Shown: piece after piece, positions 16,679-27,196 of the stretch | How positions within the stretch are numbered: the stretch's first letter is position 1 | Layout: each line of letters opens with the position of its first letter | Source: a bacterium | Lineage (GTDB): Bacteria; Planctomycetota; JAFGQW01 | Assembly: GCA_030426805.1 (NCBI GenBank) | Contig: JAUHXU010000003.1 | Coordinates: 558,001 to 622,000, forward strand | DNA: 64,000 nucleotides | Reading direction: 5' to 3' | Made by a program: the position numbers and the translations under genes | The notes under the pieces: model-generated | Database searches by the model: none | The model's input: the letters and a program-made list of their open reading frames with translations, nothing else | Told to the model about the DNA's origin: nothing

Positions 16679-19042
16679 ATGCGTCTCTTGATCGCCGCGC
16701 TGCTCGTCGCGTCGTCGCTGGCCACCGCGATGGCGCAGAGCCCGTACGGACACGGGCAGGTCCGCGACTACTACCTGACGCTGTCGCAGCCGAACTGGTG
16801 GAACGCGCTGCTCGCGACCGCGAACACCGGCACGGACTTGAAGGCCGATCTCGTCGTCGGCAGCGTGACCTACAAGGACGTCGGCATCCGCATCAAGGGC
16901 GCGAGTTCGCAGCTGATGCCGGGCAACAAGAAGCCGTTCAACCTGACGATGGACAGCTTCGTCCCCGGCCAGACGCTCAACGGCGCGACCGTGCTGAACC
17001 TGAACAACGGCGCCGTCGACCCGACCCTGACGCGCGAAGTCACCGCCTACCACATCTACCGGAACTACCTGCCGGCGCCGCGCACGGCGTACGTCCGGTT
17101 GCACCTGAACAACCAGTTCTGGGGCGTCTACATCGTCGTCGAGCAGCCGAACAAGGCGATGCTGCGCGAGTGGTTCACCGACGAAGACGGCGACCGCTAC
17201 AAAGGGGACCGCCCCGGCAGCGTCCAGATCAACTCGTCGACGCTGCAATGGCTCGGCACGTCGCCGTCGAACTACCAGTCGAGATACGAGATCAAGACGC
17301 CGTCGCATCCGAACGCGTGGACCGACCTCGTGACGCTGTGCGACAAGCTGAACAACACGCCGAATGCGCAGTTCAAGACCGAGATCGTCAAGTACCTCGA
17401 CGTCGACCGGGCGCTTTGGTACTTCGCGTGCAACAACCTCGTCGTCAACTCCGACGACTACATGGGCGCCGGCCACAACTACTTCTTCTACTTCGATCCG
17501 ACCGACGGACGGATGAACATGATCCCGTGGGATCAGAACGAGGCGTTCGGCGTGCACGGTCCGTCGACCAACCCGGAACGCTACTCGGTGCTCACCGGGT
17601 CCACCTCGAGCACGAAGCCGCTCGTGCGTCGCCTTCTCGCCGAGCCGGAGTGGCGGGAAGACTACTACGCGCACTACCGCACGCTGCTGCGCAACTGGAG
17701 CGATTGGAACACGCAGATCGGCCCGCTGACCCAGCAGCTTCAGAACTCGATCCGCGCCGACGTCCAACGCGACCCGAACTACTTCTACACCCAAGCGCAG
17801 TTCAGCCCGACCGCACCGCGCTTCTTCTCGGTCTTCCACTGGGTGCCGACGCTGCAGACGCTCGTGATCAACCGCCGCGGCTACCTGATGCAGGACCCGA
17901 ACCTGACGAAGCCCGAGCCGCAGTTGAGCGGCATCGCCCACCCGCGCGGGCCGGTCGCACCGAACACCCCGGTCCAGGTCACGGTGACCGTCACCGGAAA
18001 CCCCGCCGTGCAGTCGGTCACGCTGCGCAGTTCGGTCTTCGGCGCGTTCGCGGACAACACGATGTTCGACGACGGCCTTCACGGCGACGGGCAGGCGAAC
18101 GACGGCGTCTGGGGCGGCACGTTCCCGGCGGGCAACGCCGGCGATCGCATGCGCTTCTACATCGTCGCGCAGGACACCGCCGGCACGCGCGCGTTTCTGC
18201 CCGAGGGCGCCGAGCACGTCCACTACACGGTGGACGTCGCCTTCCCGACACCGACCGGCCCGCTCGTCGTGAACGAACTGCTCGCCGACAACGACACCGG
18301 CGACACCGACGAGATGAACGAGTTCGAGGACTGGGTCGAGCTGCACAACCGGGGCGCGACCCCGTACGACGCGAGCGGCCACTGGCTCAGCGACGACGTC
18401 GCGAACCCGCGCAAGTGGCAGATCCCGGCGAACACGACGATCCCCGCGGGCGGCACCCTCCGGATCTGGTGCGACGACGAGCCCGGCGACGGGCCGATGC
18501 ACGCGACGTTCAAGCTCTCGAAGGACGGCGAGTCCGTCGCGCTCTACGACACGGACGCGAACAACAACGCGCTCCTCGACGGCATCCGGTTCGGCCCCCA
18601 GGAGGGCGATCGCTCTTTCGGCGCGATGCCCGACGCGGGAGCCCACGATTTCTACGTCTGGTCGCCGACGGGCGGTGCGGCGAACCTCGCGCCCGCGACC
18701 TACACGCGCTACCACCCCGCGAAGAACGGCAGCGCAAGCGGCCTTCGCGTCGACGCGACCGGCAGCGCCGCGGTCGGCCAACGCTTCACGCTCGAAGTCT
18801 CGCGGGGAACCCCGAACGGCGCCGTGTTGCTGATCGTGTCGACCGCGACGGCGTCCGTCGATCTGGGAAACCTGGGGCACCTCGCCGTGAATCTCGCCGG
18901 CACGAACCCGGCCCTGCTGCCACTCGACGCGACCGGTCGGCTCCGCATCTCGTTCACGGTGCCCGCCGCGCTCGCCGGCCTCGCGTTCTACTGCCAGGCG
19001 TTCGAGACCGACCTGAGCGACGCACTCGCCGTCCGCTTCTGA
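16679..19042 (+). CDS. Secreted CotH-like protein with lamin-tail domain
   Basis: 787 residues from the ATG at 16679 (GGGAAGAGG upstream). A signal peptide (MRLLIAALLVASSLATAMA) precedes a CotH-kinase-like domain (about 35-400) with IRIKGASSQLMPGNKKPFNL, RLHLNNQFWGVYIVVEQPNK and the metal/nucleotide-site-like MIPWDQNEAFG. A beta-sandwich segment (about 425-520) is followed by a lamin-tail domain (about 527-650: PLVVNELLADNDTGDTDEMN, EFEDWVELHNRG) and a C-terminal domain (about 680-787) that resembles those of other secreted proteins in this window. CotH proteins may phosphorylate extracellular proteins; here an exported surface role is inferred. Confidence 0.88.
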   Translation: MRLLIAALLVASSLATAMAQSPYGHGQVRDYYLTLSQPNWWNALLATANTGTDLKADLVVGSVTYKDVGIRIKGASSQLMPGNKKPFNLTMDSFVPGQTLNGATVLNLNNGAVDPTLTREVTAYHIYRNYLPAPRTAYVRLHLNNQFWGVYIVVEQPNKAMLREWFTDEDGDRYKGDRPGSVQINSSTLQWLGTSPSNYQSRYEIKTPSHPNAWTDLVTLCDKLNNTPNAQFKTEIVKYLDVDRALWYFACNNLVVNSDDYMGAGHNYFFYFDPTDGRMNMIPWDQNEAFGVHGPSTNPERYSVLTGSTSSTKPLVRRLLAEPEWREDYYAHYRTLLRNWSDWNTQIGPLTQQLQNSIRADVQRDPNYFYTQAQFSPTAPRFFSVFHWVPTLQTLVINRRGYLMQDPNLTKPEPQLSGIAHPRGPVAPNTPVQVTVTVTGNPAVQSVTLRSSVFGAFADNTMFDDGLHGDGQANDGVWGGTFPAGNAGDRMRFYIVAQDTAGTRAFLPEGAEHVHYTVDVAFPTPTGPLVVNELLADNDTGDTDEMNEFEDWVELHNRGATPYDASGHWLSDDVANPRKWQIPANTTIPAGGTLRIWCDDEPGDGPMHATFKLSKDGESVALYDTDANNNALLDGIRFGPQEGDRSFGAMPDAGAHDFYVWSPTGGAANLAPATYTRYHPAKNGSASGLRVDATGSAAVGQRFTLEVSRGTPNGAVLLIVSTATASVDLGNLGHLAVNLAGTNPALLPLDATGRLRISFTVPAALAGLAFYCQAFETDLSDALAVRF

Positions 19043-19061
19043 GCCGAGGTCGCCGACGCGC

Positions 19062-19871
19062 TCAGCGCACAGCGAGTCGCTTGCGGAGCCAACCCGGCCG
19101 ATCGGTCGTGATCGAGTCGACGCCGAGGCGGCGCATCCGCTCGGCGAGCGCCACGTCGTTGACCGTCCACACGTGCAGTTCGAGCCCGGCATCCCGCACG
19201 TGCTTGACGAACGCCGCGTCGATCGGACCGCGTGCATCGACGTCCAGTCCGTCCACACCCGCCGCCTTCGCGTCACGAACGAGCGACTCGACCGTCGGCG
19301 TCGTTCGCCCCGCATCGTCGCGCTTGAAGCCCGACAGCCAGTAGACCTTTCGATCGGGCAGCTTCCGCTTCGCCTCCTGCGCGGCAGCGCGGTCGAACGC
19401 GATCACGATCGTCTGGTCCGGCGCGAGCTTGGACGCCCGCACGTCGCGTACGAGCGCAGGAACGATCTCCGGACCGGCTTTCAACTCGATCAGAAAGCGC
19501 TTCTTCGGTGGCACCGTCGCGAGCACCTCCGCGAGCGTCGGCGGCCGCTCGTCGCGCCAGCGCGCCCCCTTCCACGACCCGACGTCGAGGCGACGCACGT
19601 CGTCGAACGCCATCGCCTCGATCCGCCCGTCGCGCTTGCACAGCCGCTTCAGGTCGCGGTCGTGAAACGCGACGATGCGGCCGTCGCGCGTCAAACGGAA
19701 GTCGCCCTCGCACGCGTCCGCACCGCGCGACCACGCGAGCGCGAACGCGGCGAGCGTGTTCTCCGGTGCATCGTGCGACGCGCCACGGTGCGCGACGATC
19801 ATCGGGGTCGGTCGGGGTTCGTCCACACCGCCGATCGTCGCGAGTAGGACCGCGATCATCAAGACGTTCAT
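19062..19871 (-). CDS. Glycerophosphodiester phosphodiesterase, exported
   Basis: 269 residues from the ATG at 19871. It hydrolyses glycerophosphodiesters to glycerol 3-phosphate and an alcohol. The TIM-barrel signature is clear: IVAHRGASHDAPENTLAAF (His28, Arg29, Glu36), EGDFRLTRDGRIVAFHD (metal-binding and catalytic His), FLIELKAGPEI and the late HVWTVND. A short N-terminal hydrophobic stretch (MNVLMIAVLLATIGGV) suggests export. The gene is convergent with the CotH gene, 19 nt between stops, and follows the phytase-like gene on the same strand with a strong hairpin between them. Confidence 0.9.
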   Translation of the reverse strand: MNVLMIAVLLATIGGVDEPRPTPMIVAHRGASHDAPENTLAAFALAWSRGADACEGDFRLTRDGRIVAFHDRDLKRLCKRDGRIEAMAFDDVRRLDVGSWKGARWRDERPPTLAEVLATVPPKKRFLIELKAGPEIVPALVRDVRASKLAPDQTIVIAFDRAAAQEAKRKLPDRKVYWLSGFKRDDAGRTTPTVESLVRDAKAAGVDGLDVDARGPIDAAFVKHVRDAGLELHVWTVNDVALAERMRRLGVDSITTDRPGWLRKRLAVR

Positions 19872-19895
19872 TCCCACGCGCTCCCTTCGAACGCC

Positions 19896-19925
19896 CACCG
19901 GGGGCCGATCGCTCGGCCCCCGGTG
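19896..19925 (-). terminator. 13-bp hairpin behind the phytase-like gene
   Basis: CACCGGGGGCCGA (19896-19908) and TCGGCCCCCGGTG (19913-19925) form a perfect stem with a 4-nt loop, 25 nt after the stop of the phytase-like gene. No T-run follows on the minus strand. Terminator or 3'-end stabiliser. Confidence 0.55.
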
Positions 19926-19950
19926 AACGAAGCGGACTCCACTACCGCCG

Positions 19951-22836
19951 TTACGGCTTTCCGCGCCCGTTCCCGTTGCCGGGCCGCTGGATGCGGAAGG
20001 CCGTCGTCGTGCCGCTGACCTCGTTCGAGACGATCAACAGCGGCGCACCGATCGGGCTGTCCGCACGGGAGACGAACGCGAGGCCTTCCGGCCCGAGGTC
20101 GCCCGCGGTGCCCTGCTCGGGGTCGCCGTTGAAGTCACGGTTGTTGACGTAGTCGACGAAGCGCGGCCGGTTCGGCTGCGTGACGTCGTAGATCATGATG
20201 CCGCCGATGCGCTCGAGGCCGATGAACGCATAGGTCCGACCGTCGATCACGCCGGTCGTGACCGCCTCGGGCTCGGGGCCCTTCGCGTCGCTTCGGCTGT
20301 CGAAGTCGTTCTCGTCGTTGGTCGCGTTGAAGTTCTTGCGATACCGACGGGCGGTGATTCGCTCGAACGCGTCGCCGCTGTCCCAGACGATGTTGCCGTA
20401 AGCATCGAGGATCGTGAACGACCGGCCGCCATACGCGACCAGGCGATCGTAGTCGTTGTCGCCGTCGAGATCGCCGTCGATCGTCGAGACGCCCAGGCGG
20501 CCGACGTTGCCGTCCTCCTGGAGCCACGACGCGGCGGGGAACGCCGTCGGGTCGAGCGCCAGATCCTTGATCCGCTCGTCCTCGCCTCGATCGTCGCCCT
20601 CGTTCGCGGTCGCGTAGTAGGTCTCGCCACCGACCGAGAACGCGGCGATCGCGTCCGGCATGTGCAGCCCGAAGACCGGCCAGTTGCGGAGCCGCACGGT
20701 GCTGTCTTGCGAGCCGCGCATGTCGCGGTCACTCGCGTCGAGCTTGTTGCCGCGCGGGAACGAGATGATGCCGATCGCCTCCGGCGTCGGGTTGGCCTGG
20801 AAGATCACGGCGCCGTTGGTCAGCGGCGCACCCGTGCCGTTCTGGAACAGCGGATCGTCGGTGAGCTGGAAGTCGTTGTCGTTCAGCACCGCGAGGCGGT
20901 GCTTGTCGATCACGGCGATCCCCTCGGGCTTGTCGCCCGCGAGGTAGCCGATCGACGGAAGGTTCGTCACCTTGCGCTTGTCCACCGGGCGGATGCCCTG
21001 CGCGACCAGCTCGTCCGCCGTGTGCTCCTCGAGCGTCTTGCCCGGGAGCAGCGGCGGCGACGCGGCGCCGAGAACGTCGGTCGCATGGCGCAGATCGATC
21101 TCGAACAGGAACTTCTTCGCGGTCGCGGAGACCGCCGAGTCACGCTCGAGGACGAGCAGCTTGCCGTCGTGCCAGACCGCGTCACCGATCTTGTCGACCT
21201 TGCTCTCGCGGTGGTCGGCACCCTCGAGCAGGTAGACGTATTCGGCGACCGGCACGCCGTCCGCCGCACGGATCGCGAGGATCCGGATCACGTCGGAGTT
21301 GTCCGACGCGGCGCGGTTCGGGTTCGCGAGCGGCGTTTGGATGAACGCGTAGACGATGCCGTTCGCGGGATCGAGCGCGATCGCTTCGAAGCCGCGGTTG
21401 CGGCGACGCGTGACGTACTCCGCGGGCAGCGTCTCGGACCCGTAGGTGCCCACGGCCTGTCCGCCGAGCGCGGCCGTGCCGGCCGGCACGAAGCGATCGA
21501 TCAGGACGCCGGTCGGATCGACGTGGTAGATCGCGGGGCGATACTCGTCGCAGAGCCAGAAGCTGCCGTCGGGTGCGATCACGACGCCCTCGAAGTCACC
21601 GCCGTACGGATCGAGCGGCAGCGGCGAGCCGTTCATGTCGACCGGATACTCGTCGATCTGGTTGCCGGCGGTGTCGAACACGAGGTTCGGGCGTCCGGTG
21701 ATCGGCACGAGCTGGTTGCCGACGCGGCGCGACAGCGGCAGCTGGTTCGTCACGTCGACCGATCCGGTCTTCGTGTCGACCTCGAAGAAGACGAGTCGCG
21801 CCTGGTAGTTCGGCAGCGCGAGCGGTCGGACGGTCTCGGCGCCCGGCGCACCACCGACGTCCATCGTGAAGGTCGCCGGGTTCGGGCCGCGATCGGGGAT
21901 CGTCACGAAGCGCAGGCGGTTGCCCGACTTGCCGACGTAGTAGAGCCCCGAGAACCCGCCGAGGCGAACCTGCTGGTTCGCGGGCGTCGCGCCGGCGAGA
22001 TACGGCAGGTTGTCGAAGGTGTAGGTCTCGACGCGCGCGTCGCCGCGGCTGTGGTCCTTCAGGCCCATCGGCAGGACGTCGAGCACGGTCGCATTGGCGA
22101 GGTCGACGACCGCGACGGCGCTCGCCTCCTGCAGCGTCGCGAACGCCGTCTTGCCGTCCGGCGCGACCGCGACGTACTCGGGCTCGAAGTCGCGGGACGC
22201 GGTCATGCCCGGGAAGATCCGGACGCCGCGCGCACGCAGCTCGTTCTCCCGGCCATCGAACGCGCCGAAGCCCGCGAGCTTCACGGTCGCGGCGGCGGGT
22301 CCGCCGCTCACGTCGACGATCGCGATCTCGCCGACCGGGTCGATGTTGTTGTCCGGCTCGCCCTCGCAGGCGACGACGACGGCCTGGCCGTCCGGCGTGA
22401 ACGTCAGCATGTCCGGCAGGGCGCCCACCTGCACGGTCCCGGCGAGCGTCGCCGTGCACGTGTTACCTTGGCGCTGAACGGTGTAGAACGCCACGAGACC
22501 CGGCGACGTGACGACCGACGCCTCGAGCGCGACCGCGACGAGGCCGTTGCGAACTGCGACGCTGTTCGGCCCGCCGAGGGCCGAGACGTCGATCACGCCG
22601 AGCTTGGCGCCGGTGCGCGCGTCGAGCACGTCGATCATCTCGGTCGTGGCGTTCGTCACGAAGACACACTGGGTCGTCGGGTCGTGCGCGACGATCTCGG
22701 CGGCCGAGCCGTCGAACACGCCGGACGCGTGCGTCCACATCGGCTTCAGCGTGATCTTGCCGGGGCCCAGCGTCGGCTGAGCGGTCAGGGTCGCGCTCAG
22801 TGCGAGCGCGGCGGCGAGGAAACGAAACGGGGTCAT
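19951..22836 (-). CDS. Secreted choice-of-anchor I / phytase-like propeller protein
   Basis: 961 residues from the ATG at 22836 (signal peptide [20 protein letters not shown]). The N-terminal part is a beta-propeller of the choice-of-anchor I type ([37 protein letters not shown] strands, [18 protein letters not shown]), the middle is the esterase-like activity of phytase domain ([58 protein letters not shown]), and the end returns to the choice-of-anchor pattern ([40 protein letters not shown]). Such proteins are linked with phosphate acquisition or extracellular ester cleavage; the neighbouring glycerophosphodiesterase fits that. It ends in a basic tail without an anchor helix. Confidence 0.87.
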   Translation of the reverse strand: MTPFRFLAAALALSATLTAQPTLGPGKITLKPMWTHASGVFDGSAAEIVAHDPTTQCVFVTNATTEMIDVLDARTGAKLGVIDVSALGGPNSVAVRNGLVAVALEASVVTSPGLVAFYTVQRQGNTCTATLAGTVQVGALPDMLTFTPDGQAVVVACEGEPDNNIDPVGEIAIVDVSGGPAAATVKLAGFGAFDGRENELRARGVRIFPGMTASRDFEPEYVAVAPDGKTAFATLQEASAVAVVDLANATVLDVLPMGLKDHSRGDARVETYTFDNLPYLAGATPANQQVRLGGFSGLYYVGKSGNRLRFVTIPDRGPNPATFTMDVGGAPGAETVRPLALPNYQARLVFFEVDTKTGSVDVTNQLPLSRRVGNQLVPITGRPNLVFDTAGNQIDEYPVDMNGSPLPLDPYGGDFEGVVIAPDGSFWLCDEYRPAIYHVDPTGVLIDRFVPAGTAALGGQAVGTYGSETLPAEYVTRRRNRGFEAIALDPANGIVYAFIQTPLANPNRAASDNSDVIRILAIRAADGVPVAEYVYLLEGADHRESKVDKIGDAVWHDGKLLVLERDSAVSATAKKFLFEIDLRHATDVLGAASPPLLPGKTLEEHTADELVAQGIRPVDKRKVTNLPSIGYLAGDKPEGIAVIDKHRLAVLNDNDFQLTDDPLFQNGTGAPLTNGAVIFQANPTPEAIGIISFPRGNKLDASDRDMRGSQDSTVRLRNWPVFGLHMPDAIAAFSVGGETYYATANEGDDRGEDERIKDLALDPTAFPAASWLQEDGNVGRLGVSTIDGDLDGDNDYDRLVAYGGRSFTILDAYGNIVWDSGDAFERITARRYRKNFNATNDENDFDSRSDAKGPEPEAVTTGVIDGRTYAFIGLERIGGIMIYDVTQPNRPRFVDYVNNRDFNGDPEQGTAGDLGPEGLAFVSRADSPIGAPLLIVSNEVSGTTTAFRIQRPGNGNGRGKP

Positions 22837-22970
22837 CAACGGTGCCTCTCTTCTACGGTGGTCGCTTCGAATGCGTCCCTGCCACGCATCGAGTTGCGCA
22901 ACGGTAGGCACGACGTGTGACGGTTCGATGAAGGCGGGATGTGCAGGGCGTGTGGTTTGATCGGTGCTTT

Positions 22971-23014
22971 CCAAAAAGGAACCGGCCGCTCACCGAGGAT
23001 GTGAGCGGCCGGTT
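22971..23014 (-). terminator. Rho-independent terminator of the Asp-box propeller gene
   Basis: A perfect 14-bp stem (AACCGGCCGCTCAC, 22980-22993, with its complement at 23001-23014) and 7-nt loop is followed on the minus strand by CCTTTTTGG. It lies about 45 nt past the stop at 23061 and insulates the downstream phytase-like gene. Confidence 0.85.
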
Positions 23015-23060
23015 CGGGTCGGAAAGAGCAGCTGTGAGAGCTGCTTGGCAGGGTCGAGTG

Positions 23061-24953
23061 TTACTTGTACGGGATCGGGTCGGTGTACCAGACCCGACCG
23101 TTGCCGAAGCCGATGGCGATCGCCTCGAATGCGAGGCCGGTCGGCACCGACAGCGCGCTCGGGAAGTGCGCCTGGCCGTTCGCCGCGATCGACGAGTAGA
23201 GACCACTGAAGCTGAGGTAGAGCGTGTAGCTGAACGGCGTCGCGCGGAAGTTCGGCCACAAGCCCGTGTTGTCGAACTTGAACGACGCGGTCGAGCCGCC
23301 GCGCCACGCGAGTTCGGTCACCGCGACGATCACCGAGTCGCCGTCGAAGCGCTTCGGGATGTCGTAGCAGCGGAACCCGAAGCCGTTGCCGAGATACTCG
23401 AGCTTCGGCGTGCGTCCGCCGGAGACGAACGCCTCCTTCTGGCCGCCCGAGTTCGGGTCCCAGCCGAACGACACGGTGTGGTCGCTGCCGCCCGAGCCGT
23501 TGCCCGCCGACGCGGCGACGATGCCGATGTCCGCGTCGGTCGTGCCGGAGGCCAGCGAGCCGGACGCTGTCACGAGGCTCAGCGACGTGGGCCATGTGAG
23601 GCCACCGTCGCTGCTCGTCGCGCACGCGATGTCCTCGGCGAGCGCGGTGCCGGACTGATACTGCGAGGCCTCGAGGAAGACGGTGATCGCGTCACCGGCG
23701 ATCGTCGCGTAGGGGTTCTCCGTGCGGATGCGGTTCGTCTGCGGCGAGTAGCCGAAGTCGAGCGGGACGTTCGGCAACGGCCCCTTCGCGAGCGTCTGCC
23801 CCTTGTTCCGGTCGACGACGATGAACGAGCGGTTGCCGTTGTTGCTGTCGCCCAGACGGTCGTCGTGCCAGAGGAACGCGACGGTGTCGCCGTCGGCGAA
23901 AACGCGCGGCGCGTCCGCATCGATACCGGCGATCGGCGTCGGCAGGTCGGAGAGGAGGACGTCGGTCGTCCACGTCGTGCCGCCGTCGTTCGAGAACGAC
24001 ATGACCGGCGTGTCCGCGAACACCGACGTCGCCGAGTTCGTGTTCAGGTCGTAGACCACGTAGACGTTCTGGCCCGAGATCGCGCACGCGTTGTTCGAGC
24101 TGATGTCCGAGCCGGTGCCGCCCTGCGAGATGCTCGTCGGGGCGCCCCACGTGAGGCCACCGTCATTGGACAGCACGACGAACGTCTGGTTGTTGACGTT
24201 GATCTCGTCCATGTAGGCGCAGACGACGTTGAGGCCGTCGGCGGCCAGCGACGGGTTGTCGATGTCGAGCGTGTTCTTCAGCGGCGTCAGCGTGTTGACG
24301 CGCGTCTCGTTGACGACGAACACCGGGACGCCCGTCGCGTCGGTGCCGACCACGGCGCGGTAGAGGTCTTCGTCGCCCTGCACCGTCGGCACCTGCTGGT
24401 CGGCCTCCCACACGACGACGGCGTTGCCGTTCACGCCGATCGCGCGCAGCAGGTCGGTATCCCCGACCGTCGACGTCGACGTGTTGACGATCAGCGGCCC
24501 CTTCCACGATTGGCCGTCGTCGCTCGACGCGTAGGCGTAGACATCCTGGTAGAACACCGATGTGTTCGTCGCGTTCGTCTGGACGAGGAGGTAGCACTTG
24601 TTGAACGTCGCCGCGAGCGCGATCGTCTCGATCGACTCGTTCGGCACGCCGAGGTGCACCGGGATCGGCGGGAACCAGTTGATGCCCCCGTCGTTCGACG
24701 TGCGCACCTGCACCTCGAGCAGGTTCGCGACGCTCGTCTCGACCCACGCGCCGTAGACCAGACGGGCCGGCGGGGTCAGGTTCGGCGACGCCGGCGGCAC
24801 TTTCTCCTGCGGCGCCGCGACGACGGTCGCAAACGCGGTCTCGACGGTCGCGTTCGGACTCAGGTTGGTGTTCGCACGCTTGCCGTTCGATTGCGCGCCG
24901 ACGGGTAGCGCCAGCGCCGCGGCGACGAGCGCGAGTGGAATGAAGCGTCTCAT
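23061..24953 (-). CDS. Secreted sialidase-like (Asp-box/BNR) propeller protein
   Basis: 630 residues from the ATG at 24953 (GGAGAG upstream). The signal peptide is MRRFIPLALVAAALALPVGA. Five Asp-box repeats are seen: SNDGGINW, SSDDGQSW, SNDGGLTW, SNDGGTTW and SSDGGLTW, spaced as in a six-bladed sialidase propeller. The catalytic Arg triad and Tyr/Glu of true sialidases are not obvious, so enzymatic activity is uncertain. The C-terminal hundred residues are a beta-rich domain (CYDIPKRFDGDSVIVAVTEL...SGLYSSIAANGQAHF) like that of other exported proteins here. It is followed by a strong terminator, so it is probably monocistronic. Confidence 0.85.
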   Translation of the reverse strand: MRRFIPLALVAAALALPVGAQSNGKRANTNLSPNATVETAFATVVAAPQEKVPPASPNLTPPARLVYGAWVETSVANLLEVQVRTSNDGGINWFPPIPVHLGVPNESIETIALAATFNKCYLLVQTNATNTSVFYQDVYAYASSDDGQSWKGPLIVNTSTSTVGDTDLLRAIGVNGNAVVVWEADQQVPTVQGDEDLYRAVVGTDATGVPVFVVNETRVNTLTPLKNTLDIDNPSLAADGLNVVCAYMDEINVNNQTFVVLSNDGGLTWGAPTSISQGGTGSDISSNNACAISGQNVYVVYDLNTNSATSVFADTPVMSFSNDGGTTWTTDVLLSDLPTPIAGIDADAPRVFADGDTVAFLWHDDRLGDSNNGNRSFIVVDRNKGQTLAKGPLPNVPLDFGYSPQTNRIRTENPYATIAGDAITVFLEASQYQSGTALAEDIACATSSDGGLTWPTSLSLVTASGSLASGTTDADIGIVAASAGNGSGGSDHTVSFGWDPNSGGQKEAFVSGGRTPKLEYLGNGFGFRCYDIPKRFDGDSVIVAVTELAWRGGSTASFKFDNTGLWPNFRATPFSYTLYLSFSGLYSSIAANGQAHFPSALSVPTGLAFEAIAIGFGNGRVWYTDPIPYK

Positions 24954-25211
24954 ACGTGGTTCTCTCCGGGGACGATGCCTCACATGACGTGTTCGCAACA
25001 CGCCACGAAGCTAAGGCGGCACCGGCGACGAACCCAATCAACAGCGCGTCAATCCTCGTTGAGCGCGAGATGAACAACGTGAAGAACGACGGGCGTTCGG
25101 TGAAGAGCCCCGGCCGCGAGTGAAGTTCTGCACACAACCGGAGCGATTCAGGAAGTCGTGCTCCCCTTCGATGCGGTGCGGCACTACGATGCGACGCGAA
25201 GGAGACCACCG
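24954..25211. promoter_or_regulatory. Divergent promoter region, details unclear
   Basis: 258 nt between two divergent secreted-protein genes. TACGAT at 25185-25190 is a plausible -10 for the rightward gene (leader of about 15 nt carrying GGAG). I see no confident -35 box. Confidence 0.3.
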
Positions 25212-27161
25212 ATGCACCTACTGCGCACGATCACCCTCACGCTCGTCATGACGTGGACGGCTTCCGTCGTCGCGCAGAACGCACCGCCGCCGGTTCACGC
25301 CGGCACCCCGAGCGGGCAGTCGCTGCGCGCGCCGCGCGAGCAGGACAACTTCAGCATCGTGATCTACGGCGATCGAACCGGGGGTCGCGAGTCCGGCCTG
25401 CAGGTGCTCGCCGAAGCGGTGCGGATGACGAATCGCCTTGCGCCGGACTTCGTGATGACCGTGGGCGACCTCGTGCAGGGCTACAACAAGCGCGGCAAGT
25501 GGCTCGCGGAGATGCGTCAGTTCAAGCACTTCATGAAGCCGCTCGCGATGCCGTGGTATCCGGTCGCCGGCAACCACGACGTCTACGGACCACGCAGCGG
25601 TGGCGACCGCGTCGCCGACTACCGCGCGCACTTCGGTCCGCTCTACTACTCGTTCGACTACAAGTTCGCCCACATGATCTGCCTCTACTCCGACGAGCAA
25701 CTCGGCTATCGCCGGCCGGAGCAGCAGGACATGAGCGCCGAACAGCTCGCGTGGCTCGAAGCCGACCTCGCGAAGACGAAAGCGGCGATCGTCTTCGTCT
25801 TCCTGCACCACCCGCGCTGGACCCGCGGCTACCGCGGCTGCAACTGGCCCAAGGTGCACGAGTTGCTCGCCCGCGACGGCCGCGTCAACGCCGTGTTCGC
25901 CGGGCACATCCACCGCTACCGCGACGACGGCGTCAAAGACGGCATTCACTACTACACGCTCGCGACGACCGGCGGCAACACGAGCGGGCTCGACGCGATC
26001 TCGTTTCACCACATCAACCACGTCCGCGTCTGGCGCGACCGCATCGAGATGGCCGTGCTGCCGGTCGGCTCGGTGCACGGCGCCGACACCGTGCTCGGCA
26101 GCGAGACGGACGAGATTCAACGCGTCGCCGGGACCGGATGGGTCGACACCGACGGCGACGTCGTCGTATCCGCACGCGCACGGCGGACGAGCCGCATCGC
26201 CGTGACGCTCCACAACCCGTCGAGCCGCGAGTGCCCCGTCGCCGCGCGCTTCGACGTCCCGGCGACGTGGCGGGTGACACCGCCGCGATGGGAGGCGACG
26301 CTCGGCGCCGGCGAGAAACGCACGTTCACCGCGAAGGTCGAGGCGGCCGAGTTGGCCGACCTCGCAGGACGGCCGCGCGTCGAGGCGACGATGACCTACG
26401 CGCTCGCGAGCGGGCGGACGCAGCGGATCCGCCGCAGCGCGCAGCTGCGGATCGGCCTCGAAGACCTGTCGACGTCGCTCGCCGACCCGGCCGACGGCAA
26501 GAACCGCGTGCTCCGCCTAAACGGCGACAGCGCGTTCCGGGTCGACCTCCCCGCGCTCGAGAAGGCGGTGACGCTCGAGTGCTGGGTGCGCGGGCGCGCG
26601 CCGCGCGGGCGGGTCGGTCTCGTCGCACGGACGCAGAACTGCAACTTCGCGCTCTTCTGGACGCCGAAGCCGCACGCGAGCGTCTTCGTCGAGCGACCCG
26701 AGCGCGCCGACCCGAAGCCGGGCTACCTCGCGCTGCACGCGAAGGCCGACTGGGCGTGGTCGAAGTGGACGCACCTCGCGTTGTCGTACGACGGCGAGAC
26801 CGCGCGCTACTTCGTCGACGGGAAACTGCAGTCCACCGCGCGCGGGCGTTCGCCGCGCTTCAACGACGACTACCCGCTCCTGATCGGCGCCGACCCCGAC
26901 CGCGGCGGGCGAGCCGTCAGCTTCTTTCGGGGCGCGATCGACGAGGTCCGCGTGTCGACCGTGGCTCGCTACACGCGCGACTTCACGCCCGAGCGCCGCT
27001 TTCGCACCGACGCGAAGACGCTCGCGCTCTACCACTTCGACGGCCCGCTTCGCGCGATCGCGATCGACGCATCCGGTCGCGGCCACCACGGCTGGGCGAT
27101 CGGCAACCCGACCCGCGCACGCGAAGCGCTTCCGACGGCCGACCGCGCGCTCAACCGCTGA
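25212..27161 (+). CDS. Exported metallophosphoesterase with LamG-like domain
   Basis: 649 residues; start chosen at the ATG with GGAG 8 nt upstream, giving the signal peptide MHLLRTITLTLVMTWTASVVA. The calcineurin-like phosphoesterase domain (about 45-290) shows all metal motifs: GDRTGG, GDLVQG, GNHDVYG, HHPRWTRG and GHIHRYRD. A beta-sandwich linker follows, then a LamG/concanavalin-like domain (about 440-630: VTLECWVRGRAPRGRVGLVA, WTHLALSYDGETARYFVDGK, GAIDEVRVSTVARYT). It probably cleaves phosphoesters at the cell surface. The nucleic acid or organic phosphate substrate cannot be told. Confidence 0.88.
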   Translation: MHLLRTITLTLVMTWTASVVAQNAPPPVHAGTPSGQSLRAPREQDNFSIVIYGDRTGGRESGLQVLAEAVRMTNRLAPDFVMTVGDLVQGYNKRGKWLAEMRQFKHFMKPLAMPWYPVAGNHDVYGPRSGGDRVADYRAHFGPLYYSFDYKFAHMICLYSDEQLGYRRPEQQDMSAEQLAWLEADLAKTKAAIVFVFLHHPRWTRGYRGCNWPKVHELLARDGRVNAVFAGHIHRYRDDGVKDGIHYYTLATTGGNTSGLDAISFHHINHVRVWRDRIEMAVLPVGSVHGADTVLGSETDEIQRVAGTGWVDTDGDVVVSARARRTSRIAVTLHNPSSRECPVAARFDVPATWRVTPPRWEATLGAGEKRTFTAKVEAAELADLAGRPRVEATMTYALASGRTQRIRRSAQLRIGLEDLSTSLADPADGKNRVLRLNGDSAFRVDLPALEKAVTLECWVRGRAPRGRVGLVARTQNCNFALFWTPKPHASVFVERPERADPKPGYLALHAKADWAWSKWTHLALSYDGETARYFVDGKLQSTARGRSPRFNDDYPLLIGADPDRGGRAVSFFRGAIDEVRVSTVARYTRDFTPERRFRTDAKTLALYHFDGPLRAIAIDASGRGHHGWAIGNPTRAREALPTADRALNR

Positions 27162-27183
27162 CCGACCCGGCGGGTCGGCGTGG

Positions 27184-27189
27184 TAGAGT
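27184..27189 (+). promoter_or_regulatory. -10-like TAGAGT, 7 nt before ATG
   Basis: TAGAGT is followed by 7 nt and the ATG at 27197 of the YaiI-family gene. There is no Shine-Dalgarno in between, so this fits a leaderless start despite the close upstream gene. Confidence 0.35.
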
Positions 27190-27196
27190 CGGTGCG